Below, piece after piece: positions 7,879 to 18,293 of a stretch of DNA of 64,000 nt; position 1 is the stretch's first letter, and each line of letters opens with the position of its first letter. A program made the translations under genes and the position numbers. The stretch spans positions 327,512-391,511 of the forward strand of contig NZ_BSSE01000003.1 of NCBI RefSeq assembly GCF_030268965.1. The letters run 5' to 3'. The notes beneath the pieces were generated by a model. The model was not told the DNA's origin and ran no database searches. It worked only from the letters and a program-made list of their open reading frames with translations. This DNA is from Microtetraspora sp. NBRC 16547. GTDB taxonomy: Bacteria; Actinomycetota; Actinomycetes; Streptosporangiales; Streptosporangiaceae.

Positions 7879-9468
7879 GTGCGTCCCCCGTTCTCCATGC
7901 GCCCCGAGGCCGTTCCGGCCCGTCCGCTGTCCGGCCTGACGGCCCTTCTCGGCACGTCCTCCGTGGTGCCCTCACCAGGCGCCAAGGCGCCGCGCGGCGC
8001 CGTGACCGGCGTCAGCATCGACTCCCGCCGCATCCAGCGCGGTGACCTGTACGTCGCCCTCCCGGGCAGGAACGCCCACGGTGCCGCGTTCTCCCGTGAC
8101 GCCATGGCGGCGGGGGCGGTCGCGATCCTCACCGACGAGGAGGGCCGCGACGCCGCCGCGGCCACCGGCCTGCCGGTGCTGGTCGTGCCCGACCCGCGGG
8201 CCCTGCTCGGGCAGGTCTCCGCCTGGGTGTACGGCCGGCCCGCCCGCGACGTCATGGTCATCGGCGTCACCGGCACCAGCGGCAAGTCGACCTCCACCTT
8301 CCTGCTGGAGGCAGGACTCCGGGCGGCCGGTCACCGCACCGGCCTGGTCGGCGGCGTGGAGATCCGCGCGGGCGACCTGCGGTTCACACCGGAGCTCACC
8401 ACCCCCGAGGCCACCGACCTGCACGGGCTGTTCGGGCTGATGCGGGAGCAGGGCGTGACCGCCGCGGCCATGGAGGTGTCCAGCCACGCGCTCGCCCTCG
8501 GGCGCGTGGACGGAATCTTCTACGATGTCGCGATATTCACAAATCTGTCGCAGGATCATCTGGACTTCCACAGCGACCTCGAGGACTACTTCGCCACCAA
8601 GGTGAAGTTGTTCACCCCCGAGCTGTCCCGCGTGGGCGTGGTCAACATCGACGACCCGTACGGCCGCGAACTCCTCGGCCGGGCCAAGGTCCCGACGACG
8701 ACGTTCTCCGCCAAGGGGGACGCCGAGGCCGACTGGCGGGCCGAGGACGTACGCCTGGACGCCGACGGCAGCACCTTCCGCGTGGTGGGCCCGGGGGGAG
8801 TCGAGGCCGACGCCTCGGTGGCCCTGCCCGGCCCGTTCAACGTGGCGAACTCCCTCGGCGTGATCGTCGCGCTCGTCGAGGCCGGTGTCGGCCTCCAGGC
8901 GGCCGTGGGCGGCATCGGCTCGTTCGTCGGCGTGCCCGGACGGATGGAGCGCGTGCCCGGAGCGGTGGGCTTCCAGGCGATCGTGGACTACGCTCACAAG
9001 CCCGGTGCCGTAGAGTCGGTCCTCGGCTCGCTGCGCGAGGTGACCCAGGGCCGTCTCGTCGTCGTGCTGGGCTGCGGCGGCGACCGTGACCGCGGCAAGC
9101 GCCCGATCATGGGAGAGGCGGCCGCGAGGCTGGCCGATGTCGCGATCCTCACCAGCGACAATCCCAGGACCGAGGACCCGCTCGCGATCCTGGCCGCGAT
9201 GATGGAGGGAGCGCTCAGGGTGCCCAAGGGCGAGCGAGCGCACGTGATCGTGGAGCCCGACCGGGCCGCCGCGATCGACCTCGCGATCTCGGGAGCGGGA
9301 GCGGGAGACGTGGTTGTCGTGGCCGGCAAGGGCCACGAGCAGGGGCAGTACGTCGAGGGGCGGGTCATCCCCTTCGACGATCGCGAGGTGGTCGCCGAGG
9401 CCATCTCCAGGAGAGGAAGCCGAGCCGGGCATGACGCGGGGCGGGAAGCGCCGCCGCACCGTGCGTGA
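7879..9468 (+). CDS. murE: UDP-MurNAc-tripeptide synthetase MurE (meso-DAP type)
   Basis: ATP-dependent ligase adding the third stem residue to UDP-MurNAc-Ala-Glu. The P-loop GVTGTSGKST is at about residues 129-138 and the C-terminal signature DNPR at 427-430. DNPR is the known marker for ligases that use meso-diaminopimelate, which indicates that the cell wall carries meso-DAP. Length 529. The start GTG lacks a Shine-Dalgarno and has a -10-like box 6 nt upstream, so part of its expression may come from a leaderless mRNA. It lies 22 bases after ftsI. Confidence 0.95.
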   Translation: MRPPFSMRPEAVPARPLSGLTALLGTSSVVPSPGAKAPRGAVTGVSIDSRRIQRGDLYVALPGRNAHGAAFSRDAMAAGAVAILTDEEGRDAAAATGLPVLVVPDPRALLGQVSAWVYGRPARDVMVIGVTGTSGKSTSTFLLEAGLRAAGHRTGLVGGVEIRAGDLRFTPELTTPEATDLHGLFGLMREQGVTAAAMEVSSHALALGRVDGIFYDVAIFTNLSQDHLDFHSDLEDYFATKVKLFTPELSRVGVVNIDDPYGRELLGRAKVPTTTFSAKGDAEADWRAEDVRLDADGSTFRVVGPGGVEADASVALPGPFNVANSLGVIVALVEAGVGLQAAVGGIGSFVGVPGRMERVPGAVGFQAIVDYAHKPGAVESVLGSLREVTQGRLVVVLGCGGDRDRGKRPIMGEAAARLADVAILTSDNPRTEDPLAILAAMMEGALRVPKGERAHVIVEPDRAAAIDLAISGAGAGDVVVVAGKGHEQGQYVEGRVIPFDDREVVAEAISRRGSRAGHDAGREAPPHRA

Positions 9469-9516
9469 GGCGAGGCGGAGTCGACCGATCAACGTGATAG
9501 AGAGCAGGAAAGACGC

Positions 9517-10884
9517 ATGATCCCGTTGCCGCTGGCCCGGGTCGCCGAGATCACCTCGGGTGCGCTCACCGGCATGGCCGACGCCCGGGCCGTGGTCCGC
9601 GGTCCCGTCGTGATCGACTCGCGGGCCGTCGCGCCGGGATCGCTGTTCGTCGCGATCAAGGGCGAGCGTGCGGACGGGCACGACTTCGCCGCGCAGGCGT
9701 GCGCGGACGGCGCGGTGGCCGTCCTGGCGTCCCGGCCCGTCGAGGCGCCGGCCGTGATCGTCGAAGACGTCCTGGCCGCCATGGCCGCACTGGCCGCGAC
9801 TGTGGTGTCCGAGCTACGGGACGCGACCGTGGTCAGCCTGACCGGTTCGGCCGGCAAGACCACGACCAAGGACCTGCTGGCCAGGCTGGCCGCCCGGATG
9901 GGGCCCACCGTCGCCACCGTCGGCTCGTACAACAACGAGATCGGCTACCCGCTGACCGTGCTGCGCGCGGACGAGGGGACGCGGTTCCTGGTCCTGGAAC
10001 TCGGCGCGAGGAACATCGGCCACATCGCCGACTTGGCGCGGATCGCGCCGCCGCGGATCGGCGTCGTGCTGAACGTGGGCACCGCCCACCTCGGCGTGTT
10101 CGGCGGCAAGGAGGCCATCGCGCAGGCCAAGGGCGAACTCGTGGAGACGCTGCCGGAGGACGGCGTGGCCGTGCTCAACGCCGACGACCCCCTGGTGGCC
10201 GCCATGGCCGCCCGCACCCGCGCCCGGGTGACCTTCTTCGGCCGGTCCGCCGACGCCGGGATCCGGGCCGAGGGCGTGACGCTCGACGGCCGGGGACGCG
10301 CGTCCTTCACGCTGCGGACGCCGTCCGGCGCCGCCCCGGTACGGCTCCGCCTGTACGGCGCGCACGCCGTGGAGAACGCCCTGGCGGCGGCCGCGGCCGC
10401 CTACGAGCTGGGGCTCCCCGTCGGGACGATCGCCGAGGAGCTGTCGGAGGCCGAGCCGCGTAGCCGCTGGCGCATGGAGGTCACCGAGCGGGCCGACGGC
10501 GTCACCGTCGTCAACGACGCCTACAACGCCAACCCCGACTCGATGTGCGCGGCGTTCGGCAGCCTCGCCGTGATCGGCGAGGGGCGGCGCAAATTCGCGG
10601 TGATCGCCGCGCTGCGCGAGCTGGGAGAGGAAAGCGCGGCGCTGAACGAGCAGCTCGGGCGGCTCGCCGCGGGCGCCGGGCTGGAGGGGTTGATCGTCGT
10701 CGGGGAGGACGCCGGGCCGGTCCTGGCGGGCGCGCCGGGCGCGCTGTACGTGCCCGACGTGGAGACGGCCGCCGCCGAGCTGTCGGCGCGGCTCGCCCCC
10801 GGAGACGTGGTGCTGGTGAAGGGGCCGCGGGCCGAGGCGCTGGAACGGGTCGCCGAGGCCCTGCTCGGAGGTGACGACCGGTGA
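9517..10884 (+). CDS. murF: UDP-MurNAc-tripeptide D-Ala-D-Ala ligase MurF
   Basis: Adds D-Ala-D-Ala to complete the UDP-MurNAc-pentapeptide. The N-terminal uridine-binding part contains [26 protein letters not shown]-type sequence; the P-loop [11 protein letters not shown] begins at Thr109; [12 protein letters not shown] and the C-terminal domain follow. 455 residues, a normal length. It lies 48 bases after murE and overlaps mraY by 4 nt (GTGA), so the two are probably translationally coupled. Confidence 0.95.
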   Translation: MIPLPLARVAEITSGALTGMADARAVVRGPVVIDSRAVAPGSLFVAIKGERADGHDFAAQACADGAVAVLASRPVEAPAVIVEDVLAAMAALAATVVSELRDATVVSLTGSAGKTTTKDLLARLAARMGPTVATVGSYNNEIGYPLTVLRADEGTRFLVLELGARNIGHIADLARIAPPRIGVVLNVGTAHLGVFGGKEAIAQAKGELVETLPEDGVAVLNADDPLVAAMAARTRARVTFFGRSADAGIRAEGVTLDGRGRASFTLRTPSGAAPVRLRLYGAHAVENALAAAAAAYELGLPVGTIAEELSEAEPRSRWRMEVTERADGVTVVNDAYNANPDSMCAAFGSLAVIGEGRRKFAVIAALRELGEESAALNEQLGRLAAGAGLEGLIVVGEDAGPVLAGAPGALYVPDVETAAAELSARLAPGDVVLVKGPRAEALERVAEALLGGDDR

Positions 10885-11957
10885 GGAACATCCTCATCGC
10901 CGCCGCGGTGTCGCTGCTGCTCTCCATGGCGGGCACGCCGCTGGCCATCCGGCTCTTCGCGCGGCGCGGCTACGGCCAGAACATCCGTGAGGAAGGCCCG
11001 TCGGGGCACTACGACAAGCGGGGCACCCCCACCATGGGCGGCACCGTGATCGTGATCGCCGCGCTGATCGGGTACTTCACTGCGCACCTGATGACGTTCT
11101 TCTCCTCGACGCCGGAACCGCCGACCGTGTCGGCCCTGCTGGTGCTGTTCCTGATGACCGGCCTCGGCCTCGTCGGGTTCCTGGACGACTTCATCAAGAT
11201 CTACAAGCAGCGCAGCCTGGGCCTGCGCAGCGGCGCCAAGGCCCTCGGCCAGCTCATCGTCGGCGCGGTCTTCGCCGTGCTCTGCGTCCAGTTCCCCAAC
11301 GCGTACGACATCACGCCGGCCGAGACCAGGCTGTCGTTCCTGCGGGACTTCGGGCCGGCGTCCATCGGGATCGTGGCGTTCACGATCTGGGTGCTGTTCA
11401 TCATCGTCGGCTTCTCGAACGCGGTGAACCTCACCGACGGTCTGGACGGGCTGGCCAGCGGCGCGACCGGTGTCGTGCTGGCGTCGTACGTGCTGATCGG
11501 CAACTGGCAGCTGCGCAACAGCTGCACCGCGGCACTAGGCCCCAACTGCTACGTCGTCCGCGACCCGCTGGACCTGGCCGTCGTCGCCGCCGCCGTCCTC
11601 GGCGCGCTGGTGGGCTTCCTGTGGTGGAACGCCCCGCCCGCCAAGATCTTCATGGGTGACACGGGGTCGCTCGCCCTGGGCGGCGTGATTGCCGGTCTGG
11701 CCGTCACCACCCGCACCCAGCTCCTGCTGGTCGTCCTGGCGGGCCTGCCCGTGATCATCACCGCGTCGGTCATCATCCAGGTCGGCTTCTTCAAGATGAC
11801 CGGGAAACGGGTGTTCCGGATGGCCCCGCTCCAGCACCACTTCGAGCTGAAGGGGTGGGCGGAGACGACCATCGTGGTGCGGTTCTGGCTGATCGCCGCG
11901 CTCTGCGCCGCCGCCGCCCTGGGCCTCTTCTACCTCGAATGGATGCCCAAGCAGTGA
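10881..11957 (+). CDS. mraY: Phospho-MurNAc-pentapeptide transferase MraY
   Basis: Integral membrane enzyme that transfers phospho-MurNAc-pentapeptide to undecaprenyl phosphate, giving lipid I. Family signatures are present: GTPTMGG (about 50-56), [28 protein letters not shown] and the [12 protein letters not shown] loop. The C-terminal [11 protein letters not shown] is the conserved histidine motif. About ten hydrophobic segments, 358 residues. GTG overlaps the murF stop. Confidence 0.95.
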   Translation: MRNILIAAAVSLLLSMAGTPLAIRLFARRGYGQNIREEGPSGHYDKRGTPTMGGTVIVIAALIGYFTAHLMTFFSSTPEPPTVSALLVLFLMTGLGLVGFLDDFIKIYKQRSLGLRSGAKALGQLIVGAVFAVLCVQFPNAYDITPAETRLSFLRDFGPASIGIVAFTIWVLFIIVGFSNAVNLTDGLDGLASGATGVVLASYVLIGNWQLRNSCTAALGPNCYVVRDPLDLAVVAAAVLGALVGFLWWNAPPAKIFMGDTGSLALGGVIAGLAVTTRTQLLLVVLAGLPVIITASVIIQVGFFKMTGKRVFRMAPLQHHFELKGWAETTIVVRFWLIAALCAAAALGLFYLEWMPKQ

Positions 11958-13357
11958 GCGTGGTCGTCGTCGCCGGGCTCGGGGTCTCCGGCGCCGCCGC
12001 CGCCCGCGGCCTGGCCGAGAGCGGCGAGCGGGTCGTCGTGCTGGAGGCGAACGCGGGGGAGAGCCAGCGGGCGGCGGCCGCCGAGCTGGCCCCCCTCGGC
12101 GTCGAGGTGCGGTTCGGCGAGCCGGTCCTGCCCGAGGGGACGTCGCTCCTCGTCACCTCGCCCGGGTGGCGACCCGGCCATCCGCTGCTGGTCGCCGCCG
12201 CGCGGGCCGGCGTCGAGGTGATCGGCGAGGTCGAGCTGGCCTGGCGCCTTCGCGGCTCCGACGGCCCCGACGGCTCCGCCGCCGCGTGGCTCGCCCTGAC
12301 CGGCACCAACGGCAAGACCACCGCCGTCCGGATGCTGACCTCGATCCTGGTCGCGGCCGGCCGCAACGCCGTCGCCGTCGGCAACGTCGGCGTCCCGATC
12401 GCCACGGCCGTGCGCGAGCCGTACGACGTCCTGGCGGTCGAGCTGTCCAGCTTCCAGCTGCACTGGTCGTCGAGCCTCGCGCCGCACGCGGCCGCGCTGC
12501 TGAACGTCGCCCCCGACCACATCGACTGGCACGGGTCCTTTGAGGAGTACGCCGCCGCCAAGGCGCGGATCTTCGAGAACGCGGGCGTGATCGTCTACAA
12601 CGCCGACGACGAGTGGTGCGAGCGCCTGGCCGCGCCGTACCGGCCGGGCGAGGTCCGCGGCGGACGGGCCCGGCTCGTGGGCTTCACGCTCGGCACGCCC
12701 CTGCCCGGACAGCTCGGCGTGGTCGAGGAGCTCCTCGTCGACCGGGCCTTCGTGGCCGATCCAGTCCACGAGGCCGAGGAGCTGGCCGACCTCCACGACA
12801 TCGTGCCGTTCGCGCCGCACAACGTCGCCAACGCGCTCGCCGCCGCCGCGCTCGCCCGCTCGTACGGCGTGCCCGCGGACGCCGTACGACGTGGCCTGCG
12901 GACCTTCACCCCGGACCCGCACCGGATAGCGCACGTGGCCACGGTGGACGGGGTCGACTACGTGAACGACTCCAAGGCCACCAACCCGCACGCCGCGGCC
13001 GCCTCGCTCGCGGCGTACCCGTCTATCGTGTGGATCGCCGGAGGCCAGCTGAAAGGCGCGGACGTCGACGACCTGGTCCACCGGGCCGCCCCGCGACTGC
13101 GCGGAGCGGTGCTCCTCGGCCAGGACCGCGAGCGAATTCGGCAGGCTCTGGCGCGACACGCGGCGAATGTTCCGGTGGTTGACGTTCCGGGGCAAGACAC
13201 TGGGGTCATGGACCGCGTCGTCGGGGAAGCCCGGCGGCTCGCATCTCCCGGGGACACCGTGCTCCTCGCGCCCGCCGGGGCGTCGCTGGACATGTGGCCG
13301 GGTTACGGGGCGCGGGGGGACGCCTTCGCACGCGCGGTTCACCGGCTTTCCGGCTAG
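11954..13357 (+). CDS. murD: UDP-MurNAc-L-Ala-D-Glu ligase MurD
   Basis: Adds D-glutamate to UDP-MurNAc-Ala. After the N-terminal Rossmann motif ([19 protein letters not shown]) comes the P-loop GTNGKT (117-122 from this start), then [14 protein letters not shown] and the C-terminal [12 protein letters not shown] and GAVLLGQDR motifs. GTG at 11954 overlaps the mraY stop as GTGA, the pattern of its neighbours. An ATG at 11939 is in frame and would add five residues inside mraY; neither has a strong ribosome site. 467 residues. Confidence 0.93.
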   Translation: MSVVVVAGLGVSGAAAARGLAESGERVVVLEANAGESQRAAAAELAPLGVEVRFGEPVLPEGTSLLVTSPGWRPGHPLLVAAARAGVEVIGEVELAWRLRGSDGPDGSAAAWLALTGTNGKTTAVRMLTSILVAAGRNAVAVGNVGVPIATAVREPYDVLAVELSSFQLHWSSSLAPHAAALLNVAPDHIDWHGSFEEYAAAKARIFENAGVIVYNADDEWCERLAAPYRPGEVRGGRARLVGFTLGTPLPGQLGVVEELLVDRAFVADPVHEAEELADLHDIVPFAPHNVANALAAAALARSYGVPADAVRRGLRTFTPDPHRIAHVATVDGVDYVNDSKATNPHAAAASLAAYPSIVWIAGGQLKGADVDDLVHRAAPRLRGAVLLGQDRERIRQALARHAANVPVVDVPGQDTGVMDRVVGEARRLASPGDTVLLAPAGASLDMWPGYGARGDAFARAVHRLSG

Positions 13358-13392
13358 ACGTCACGCCGGGAGATTCGAGGACGAAAGCGCAC

Positions 13393-14670
13393 ATGACAAC
13401 TGAGGCGGCGGAGAAGCCCGCGAACGCGCACGACATGCTCCGATGGCGGGCCCGGCTCCGGGAGCTCCTCGGGCGGCCGCTGGTCTCCTACTACCTGGTC
13501 CTCGGGTGCAGCGCGCTGCTCCTCGCGCTCGGGCTGATGATGGTCCTGTCGGCGTCCAGCATCGAGTCGATGCAGATCAGTCAAGGACGCTCGCCGTTCG
13601 ATCTGTTCCTGCGGCAGATCGGCGCGGCCGCCATCGGGCTTCCCCTCATGTGGCTCTGCTCCCGGCTGCCGCGGCGCATCTTCCAGCTCGCGGGCTATCC
13701 GCTGCTGGTGCTCTCGATCATCGGCCTGGTCATGGTGATCTTCATCGGTGCCACCGAGCTCGGCGCGCAGCGGTGGATCTACATCGGCGGCTTCACCGTC
13801 CAGCCGTCGGAGCCGGCCAAGCTCGCGCTGGTCCTGTGGGGCGCCGACATGCTGGCGCGCAAGGCGCGCGGCGGCCTGATCGAGTGGCGGCACCTGCTGG
13901 TCCCCCTGATGCCGGGCGTGGCCATCGTCGCGGTCCTGGTCATGCTCGGTAGCGACCTCGGCACGACGATCGTGCTCATGCTGATCTTCCTCACCCTGCT
14001 GTGGGTGGTCGGCGCTCCGGTGAAACTGTTCGGTGGGGTCCTCGGGCTGCTCGTGCTCGCCACGGTCATCATGATCACGGTGAAGCCGTACCGGATGGAC
14101 CGCATCACGAGTTACCTGCATGCGTGGGACAACCCGCAGACCTCGGGCTTCCAGGCGGTCCAAGGACAGATCGCGATGGGAACCGGAGGCTGGTTCGGTC
14201 TCGGCCTGGGCAGCAGCCGGGCGAAGTGGGACTGGGTGCCGCACGCCGAGAGCGACTTCATCTTCTCGATCCTGGGCGAGGAACTCGGCCTGATGGGCAC
14301 CCTCGTGGTGATCGCCCTGTTCGGCCTGCTCGGCTACGCCGGGCTGCGGATCGCGTCGCGGGCCAATGACCCGTTCATCCGGCTGGCCGCCGCCGCGTCG
14401 GTCGCGTGGATCGCCGGTCAGGCGATAGTCAACATCGGCGCGGTGATCGGGGTGCTGCCCATCACGGGCATCCCGCTTCCGCTGGTGTCCTACGGAGGAT
14501 CGGCCCTGTTGCCGACCCTCGCCGCGCTTGGCATGTTGTTGTCGTTCGCCAAGCAGGAGCCGGGAGCGGCCGAGGCCCTCGCCGCTCGTGGACCGGGACC
14601 GGCCGCTCGGGCTCTAAGCTGGCTTGGCCTGGGTCGTCCGGCGGTGAGATCTCGCCGCGCGGGCCGATGA
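13393..14670 (+). CDS. ftsW: Septal peptidoglycan polymerase FtsW (SEDS)
   Basis: SEDS-family glycosyltransferase that polymerises septal glycan from lipid II together with FtsI. Ten membrane segments are apparent. Family motifs are [70 protein letters not shown] and [14 protein letters not shown] 13393 follows a moderate GAGG site; the open frame extends upstream to 13294 over the end of murD without family similarity. 425 residues. Confidence 0.94.
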   Translation: MTTEAAEKPANAHDMLRWRARLRELLGRPLVSYYLVLGCSALLLALGLMMVLSASSIESMQISQGRSPFDLFLRQIGAAAIGLPLMWLCSRLPRRIFQLAGYPLLVLSIIGLVMVIFIGATELGAQRWIYIGGFTVQPSEPAKLALVLWGADMLARKARGGLIEWRHLLVPLMPGVAIVAVLVMLGSDLGTTIVLMLIFLTLLWVVGAPVKLFGGVLGLLVLATVIMITVKPYRMDRITSYLHAWDNPQTSGFQAVQGQIAMGTGGWFGLGLGSSRAKWDWVPHAESDFIFSILGEELGLMGTLVVIALFGLLGYAGLRIASRANDPFIRLAAAASVAWIAGQAIVNIGAVIGVLPITGIPLPLVSYGGSALLPTLAALGMLLSFAKQEPGAAEALAARGPGPAARALSWLGLGRPAVRSRRAGR

Positions 14671-14707
14671 CCCCGGCGCTCGATCCGACCCGAGGGCAGG
14701 GAGTGAC

Positions 14708-15787
14708 ATGAGAGTGGTCCTCGCCGGCGGAGGCACGGCCGGCCATATCGAGCCGGCGCTCGCGCTGGCCGACGCGCTTCGCCAGCTGGATCCGTCGATC
14801 GGGATCACCTGTCTCGGCACCGAGAGAGGCCTGGAGACCCGCCTCGTGCCCGCCCGGGGATACGAGCTCGCGCTGATCCCCGCCGTGCCGCTGCCCCGCG
14901 CGCTGACGCCGCAGTTGCTCGCGGTGCCCGGCCGGCTCGCCGGGGCGATCAACGCGGCGGCCGGCGTCCTGGACCGCGTCCAGGCGGACGTCCTGGTGGG
15001 ATTCGGCGGGTACGTCGCCACCCCGGGCTACCTCGCGGCGCGCCGCCGCGGCGTCCCGATCGTCGTCCACGAGGCCAACCCGAGGCCCGGGCTCGCCAAC
15101 CGCCTGGGCGCCCGGCTGACCGACCATGTCTTCACCGGCCACCCCGACACCGCGCTGCCGAACGCCCAGTGCGTCGGCATCCCGCTGCGCCGCGACGTCG
15201 TGACGATGGACCGCTTCTCCCTGGGAGACAAGGCGAGGTCCTATTTCGGGCTGGAGTCCGACCGCACCACGCTGCTGGTGTTCGGCGGCTCGCAGGGAGC
15301 CCGCTCGGTCAACCGGGCGGCGCTCGACGCCGCGCCCACGCTGCGGGCCGCGGGCATTCAGGTGCTGCACGTGATCGGCCCGAAGAACACGGTGGAGGTG
15401 GAGCCCCCGCCCGGCGACCCGCAGTACGTGATCCTTCCGTACGTGGACCGAATGGACCTCGCCTACGCCGCGGCCGACCTCGTGCTGTGCCGCAGTGGCG
15501 CGATGACCTGCGCCGAGCTGACCGCGGTCGGGCTGCCGGCGGCGTACGTCCCGCTGCCCCACGGCAACGGCGAGCAGCGGCTCAACGCCCAGCCGATCGT
15601 CCAGGCGGGCGGCGGCCTGATGGTCGACGACGCCGACCTGTCGGCGGAATGGATCATCCGGATGCTCCTGCCCATCCTGCAGGACCCGGAGCGGGTCGCG
15701 ATGATGTCCGAGGCCGCGTCGCGGATGGGCCGCAAGGACGCCGACGTCGTCCTGGCCCGCAAGGTCCTGGAGATCGCCTCCCGATGA
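14708..15787 (+). CDS. murG: UDP-GlcNAc transferase MurG
   Basis: GT28-family glycosyltransferase on the inner membrane face that adds GlcNAc to lipid I to make lipid II. GGGTAGH occupies residues 7-13; [35 protein letters not shown]-type sequence follows, then [12 protein letters not shown] and the UDP-binding [23 protein letters not shown] region. 359 residues. The ATG is preceded by AGGGAG about 4 nt upstream. Confidence 0.95.
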   Translation: MRVVLAGGGTAGHIEPALALADALRQLDPSIGITCLGTERGLETRLVPARGYELALIPAVPLPRALTPQLLAVPGRLAGAINAAAGVLDRVQADVLVGFGGYVATPGYLAARRRGVPIVVHEANPRPGLANRLGARLTDHVFTGHPDTALPNAQCVGIPLRRDVVTMDRFSLGDKARSYFGLESDRTTLLVFGGSQGARSVNRAALDAAPTLRAAGIQVLHVIGPKNTVEVEPPPGDPQYVILPYVDRMDLAYAAADLVLCRSGAMTCAELTAVGLPAAYVPLPHGNGEQRLNAQPIVQAGGGLMVDDADLSAEWIIRMLLPILQDPERVAMMSEAASRMGRKDADVVLARKVLEIASR

Positions 15788-15821
15788 GAACGAAGACGGC
15801 CCGAGGAGCGGGGAACCACCA

Positions 15822-17219
15822 GTGAGTCTTGTCAAGCTCGTAGGACACGTCCCGGCGGATGAGCTGGGACGGGTGCACTTCATCGGCATCGGCGGCGCGG
15901 GCATGTCCGGCATCGCGCGCATCCTGCTGAAGCGCGGCGTGCCCGTGTCGGGCAGCGACGCCCGCACCTCGGAGATGCTGGGCGAGCTCCGCGATCTCGG
16001 CGCCGTCGTGTACGTGGGCCACGCCGCCTCGCACATCAAGAACGTCGACACCGTCGTCGTCTCCACCGCGATCCGGGACTCCAATCCCGAGTTGGGGGAG
16101 GCGCTGCGGCAGAACCTGCGGGTCATCCCGCGGGCCGCGGCGCTGGCCGCCGTGATGGCCGGGCGGAACGGCATCGCCGTCGCCGGCACCCACGGCAAGA
16201 CCACGACGACCTCCATGCTGACGGTGGCCCTGCAGAAGTGCGGCGCCGACCCGTCGTACTGCGTCGGAGGGCAGCTCGTCACCACCGGACTCGGCGCGGA
16301 CGAGGGCAACGGCGAGGTCTTCGTGGCCGAGGCCGACGAGAGCGACGGGTCGTTCCTCATGCTCGCGCCGCGCATCGCGGTGGTGACGAACGTCGAGCCC
16401 GACCACCTGGACAACTACGGCGAGCCGCAGGCCGTCTACGACAGCTTCGCGCGTTTCGTCGAGCGGGTCGGCTCGGTGCTCGTGCTCTGCGCCGACGACC
16501 CGGGCGCCGCGGCGCTCGCGCCGATCGCCCGCGAGCGCGGCCTCAAGGTCCTCACGTACGGCGAGGCCGAGGGCGTCGACTTCCGCGCCGTCGACATCGT
16601 TCCGAGAGGCCTCGGCCTGGAGTTCACCGTGGTCGGCCACGGCACCGTGCGGCTCGCCGTCCCGGGCCGGCACAACGCGCTCAACGCGACGGCCGTCCTG
16701 GCCGTGGCCCTGGAGCTCGGCCTGCCGTTCGACGAGGTCAGGGACGGACTCGCGGTGTTCACCGGAGCCAAGCGGCGGTTCGAGGCCAAGGGCGAGGCGC
16801 GCGGCGTCTCCGTGTTCGACAGCTACGCCCACCATCCGACGGAGCTGGCGGCCGACCTGCAGGCGGCGCGTGACGTCGTGGCGGACGGCGGCAGGGTGAT
16901 CGCGGTCTTCCAGCCGCACCTCTACTCCCGCACCCGCTTCTTCGCCGACGAGTTCGGCGCCGCACTCGGCCTGGCGGACGAGGCGATCGTCCTGGACGTG
17001 TACGGCGCCCGCGAGGACCCGGAGCCGGGTGTCTCCGGCGCGCTGGTGGCCGGGAAGGTGCCGCTGCCGCAGGATCGCGTCGCGTACGCGCCGGAGAGGT
17101 CCGCGGTGCCCGCGCTGGTGGCCGGGCGGGCCCGGCCGGGGGACATCGTCCTCACGATGGGCGCGGGGGACGTGACCGAGCTCGGCCCGCGGATCGTCGA
17201 GGCACTGTCCGCCGAGTGA
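15822..17219 (+). CDS. murC: UDP-N-acetylmuramate-L-alanine ligase MurC
   Basis: First amino-acid ligase of the stem peptide (adds L-Ala). HFIGIGGAGMSGIARILL is near residues 13-30, the P-loop GTHGKTTT is at 122-129, EADESDGSFL and EPDHLDNYG follow, and DSYAHHPTELAADL marks the C-terminal domain. 465 residues, GTG start with a GGAGCGGGG ribosome site. The 160 bases between it and ftsQ contain only a short GGCGAGTCGC direct repeat near 17270. Confidence 0.95.
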   Translation: MSLVKLVGHVPADELGRVHFIGIGGAGMSGIARILLKRGVPVSGSDARTSEMLGELRDLGAVVYVGHAASHIKNVDTVVVSTAIRDSNPELGEALRQNLRVIPRAAALAAVMAGRNGIAVAGTHGKTTTTSMLTVALQKCGADPSYCVGGQLVTTGLGADEGNGEVFVAEADESDGSFLMLAPRIAVVTNVEPDHLDNYGEPQAVYDSFARFVERVGSVLVLCADDPGAAALAPIARERGLKVLTYGEAEGVDFRAVDIVPRGLGLEFTVVGHGTVRLAVPGRHNALNATAVLAVALELGLPFDEVRDGLAVFTGAKRRFEAKGEARGVSVFDSYAHHPTELAADLQAARDVVADGGRVIAVFQPHLYSRTRFFADEFGAALGLADEAIVLDVYGAREDPEPGVSGALVAGKVPLPQDRVAYAPERSAVPALVAGRARPGDIVLTMGAGDVTELGPRIVEALSAE

Positions 17220-17379
17220 GCCGTGGTGGCGATCGCGGAGCGCCGGCCTGGCGGGTCCCGCTGATTCCCGGCGAGTCGCGGCGAGTCGCGGCGTCCGACG
17301 GCCTCTGGGCTGCCAAGGTGGGGAGCCGAACCAGCGAGTACGCCACCTGAGGGCTGCCGCCCGCCGATCGGAGTGAGAC

Positions 17380-18048
17380 GTGAGGACGACCATCTGGCGA
17401 GTGGGTCTGGCGACCCTGCTTACGGGTGGCGTGGTCGGGGCGGCGACGTGGCTGGTCTTCTACTCCTCCGTGCTCGGGGTGCGGGACGTGCGGATCAGCG
17501 GCAGCGTGAGGGTGCCCGCGGACGAGGTGCGCCGCGCCTCCGAGGTGACGCCGGGCACACCGTTGGCCCGGGTCGACCTGGAAGAGGTGCGGCGACGGGT
17601 CGCCGCGCTGACCCAGGTGGAGTCAGTGCGCGTGGAGCGCGGCTGGCCGGGGACGCTCCAGGTCGCGGTCGTCGAGCGCACTCCGGTGGCCGTGGCGAAG
17701 GTGAACGGCAGGGCCGTGACCGTGGACCGCTACGGCGTGTTCCTGGGCGACGCGGCCGTGACCGTCCGGCTGCCCCTGCTGCGCGTCCAGCGGCCCGCTC
17801 CCGACGACGCCGCCACCAGGGCCGCACTGACCGTGCTGAGCGCCCTTCCCGAAGGTCTGGGGGCGCGTGTCGGCGAGGTTCGCGCGCCGTCACCCGCGTC
17901 CATCTCGCTGATCCTGGCCGACGGCCGTACGGTCACGTGGGGGGACTCCGAGCGGTCGGCGGAGAAGGCGCGGATCCTGCAGCCCCTCCTCAGGACCCCG
18001 GCGGACAGCTATGACGTGAGCTCGCCCGACGTGGTGACGGTGAAGTGA
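17380..18048 (+). CDS. ftsQ: Cell-division protein FtsQ
   Basis: Bitopic septal protein that organises the FtsQ-FtsL-FtsB complex. One membrane segment (about residues 9-29), then a POTRA domain beginning VLGVRDVRISGSVRVPADEVRRAS, then the beta domain with VERGWPGTLQVAVVERTPVAV and DRYGVFL. At 222 residues it is short but within the actinobacterial range, with almost no cytoplasmic tail, unlike its FtsL and FtsI neighbours. GTG with GGAG nearby. Confidence 0.88.
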   Translation: MRTTIWRVGLATLLTGGVVGAATWLVFYSSVLGVRDVRISGSVRVPADEVRRASEVTPGTPLARVDLEEVRRRVAALTQVESVRVERGWPGTLQVAVVERTPVAVAKVNGRAVTVDRYGVFLGDAAVTVRLPLLRVQRPAPDDAATRAALTVLSALPEGLGARVGEVRAPSPASISLILADGRTVTWGDSERSAEKARILQPLLRTPADSYDVSSPDVVTVK

Positions 18049-18150
18049 CATTTCTCACGGCACACGCGATCACGCTGGACAGGCGTGATCAGAGGCGCGC
18101 GCGAATCGGACAGGCCGCGACACGCCGGACGGCGCTTGTGGCGAGGTTAG

Positions 18151-18180
18151 TTGACCCTGGGGGAGGGGCAACCCTACTGT
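18151..18180 (+). promoter_or_regulatory. ftsZ promoter
   Basis: TTGACC (18151-18156), 18-nt spacer, TACTGT (18175-18180), in the 245-base gap before ftsZ. The predicted start near 18187 leaves a leader of about 107 nt. In actinomycetes ftsZ is known to have its own promoters in the ftsQ-ftsZ gap. A second TTGACA lies at 18198-18203 but has no equally good -10 at normal spacing. Confidence 0.65.
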
Positions 18181-18204
18181 CCGTATCAATCTTCAGGTTG
18201 ACAT

Positions 18205-18235
18205 AACTCTAAATCTCAACTTGAGGGTAAGAGTT
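18205..18235. promoter_or_regulatory. 31-bp palindrome upstream of ftsZ
   Basis: Outer arms AACTCT / AGAGTT and inner arms CTCAA / TTGAG are symmetric about base 18220, with a 4-nt non-pairing stretch between the arm pairs. The A/T-rich stretch stands out against the GC-rich surroundings. It lies just downstream of the predicted start of transcription, where it could be a repressor site or a leader hairpin. Confidence 0.5.
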
Positions 18236-18293
18236 TTGAGACAGCGCGGGCACTGCCCGCATCCAACGTAAACGAGCGGAAAGGCCCCTCGTC

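Noticed and set aside
4236-8297. 1353-codon open frame on the minus strand
   Set aside because: It is antisense to rsmH, ftsL, ftsI and murE. Its low-complexity product mirrors the GC-rich third-position pattern of the real genes, and no domain is visible.
18198-18228. Second ftsZ promoter starting with TTGACA at 18198
   Set aside because: The -35 is perfect but no -10 is found at 16-18 nt; only GAGGGT at 19 nt. Left as a possibility inside the first promoter entry.
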